From positions 14,100,600-14,164,599 of the forward strand of contig NC_086370.1 of NCBI RefSeq assembly GCF_036324505.1: 64,000 nucleotides of DNA. The letters run 5' to 3'. Below the pieces are notes generated by a model. It saw nothing but the letters and a program-made list of their open reading frames with translations, was not told the DNA's origin and did not search any database. A program made the position numbers and the translations under genes. Shown piece after piece: positions 63,308 through 64,000 of this stretch. Origin of the DNA: Eleginops maclovinus. Its lineage: Eukaryota; Chordata; Actinopteri; Perciformes; Eleginopidae. Position 1 is the stretch's first letter. Every line of letters begins with the position of its first letter.

Positions 63308-64000
63308 GTAAGACCAAATGTGTTTTTCCTCCTTGGGTATTTAACAGATTTAAATACCTGATTATTCTTCAAACAAACATTATGGCTTGATGTGTCACAA
63401 GTACATATACCTGTTCCTAATGTACACACTTGAAGGTAGGTGAAATCAGAAAGAGAGGCAAAACTAAATAAATTGAATAAACTAATTTAAAGGTTAACTT
63501 TAAACGAATAGGAGATACTACAGTAGTCTTATGAAGAGTTAAAATAATGGAAAACGTTCAAACTCTAATAACTTTCAACATGCAATTAAGCCAGAGCAAT
63601 TTGTAAGTAGATTGGGTATGATAGTTTTTGCTTATGAAAAAGCTAAAAGGGCCAATTTGAAACTACCAATTTTATTCCGAGGCCTTCATTATCAGTTGAC
63701 CCGCAATAAGAAATGCATACAGTATTTTTTTAAAACTCCATGGAATCTAACCATGTAGATAGTGGTCCAGTTTTTTGGTTGGGACTATTTCATTGGTAGA
63801 AAGTGGTTCCAGTTCCAATAACTTCTCACAGTAAAATGAATGGATATTCCAGAGTAACCATTAGCGTTTATTTATAATCCACAGCCAAATATGTGTTGGG
63901 TGATTCCCCCGTTTGGACATCAAGCACTGTAAATGATGTACATAAGTTTCAGTGTGAGGCTACAGTTCTCTCTTCTTCTACTTCCAGAATCAATGTCTAA
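63308..64000 (+). other. crtac1: Start of the next crtac1 intron, runs to the window end
   Basis: The donor GTAAGA follows KQKFK in phase 0. No downstream exon with the expected (R)DI.S.KF start is visible. An acceptor-like 'acttccag' at 63980-63987 is followed by codons that do not match the family. Confidence 0.65.

Noticed and set aside
63988..64000. Possible seventh crtac1 coding exon after 'acttccag'
   Set aside because: The phase-0 codons (N-Q-C-L) do not match the expected start of the next family block; too little sequence to judge.

Overview
The window is nuclear DNA from a vertebrate, almost certainly a ray-finned (teleost, percomorph-like) fish. The genes are split into many short exons with canonical GT-AG introns. 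Introns are mostly compact but a few are several kb. Long (GT)n/(AC)n microsatellites are very frequent, and the interspersed repeats look like teleost families. There are no bacterial features. All four protein-coding genes recognised lie on the + strand.

Layout: (1) 1-6181, pyroxd2, a mitochondrial FAD-dependent oxidoreductase-like protein, complete except for its first few codons; a non-autonomous hAT element with an exact 8-bp target duplication sits in intron 12. (2) 7715-13558, a TTC31-like gene of 16 coding exons whose product joins a basic/acidic N-terminus, TPR repeats, an RRM and a CCCH zinc finger. (3) About 18.4-41.3 kb, loxl4, a secreted lysyl oxidase with four SRCR domains and a copper/LTQ catalytic domain (14 coding exons, 808 aa). 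(4) 41.3-52.7 kb, a gene-poor intergenic stretch. (5) 56327 to the window end, the first six coding exons of crtac1 (secreted FG-GAP/VCBS calcium-binding protein), with a candidate promoter and non-coding first exon near 52.8-53.1 kb.

Exon models were built by hand from splice signals, reading-frame phase and remembered homologues. The summed lengths are divisible by three for pyroxd2 (1719 nt in window), the TTC31-like gene (1539 nt) and loxl4 (2427 nt), which supports the models. The genes do not form a pathway. Their grouping reflects ancestral synteny: PYROXD2, LOXL4 and CRTAC1 are all on human 10q24, while TTC31 sits near LOXL3 on human 2p13, an anciently duplicated partner region.

I found no new multi-gene system. 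The most notable observations are: paired loss of two cysteines that normally bond to each other in LOXL4 SRCR3; a (GT)61 tract that replaces the polypyrimidine tract immediately before the LOXL4 exon encoding the cofactor tyrosine; a TTC31-like gene with added RNA-binding domains on the LOXL4 side of the paralogon; and the hAT insertion. Anything about splicing effects or conservation is inference.
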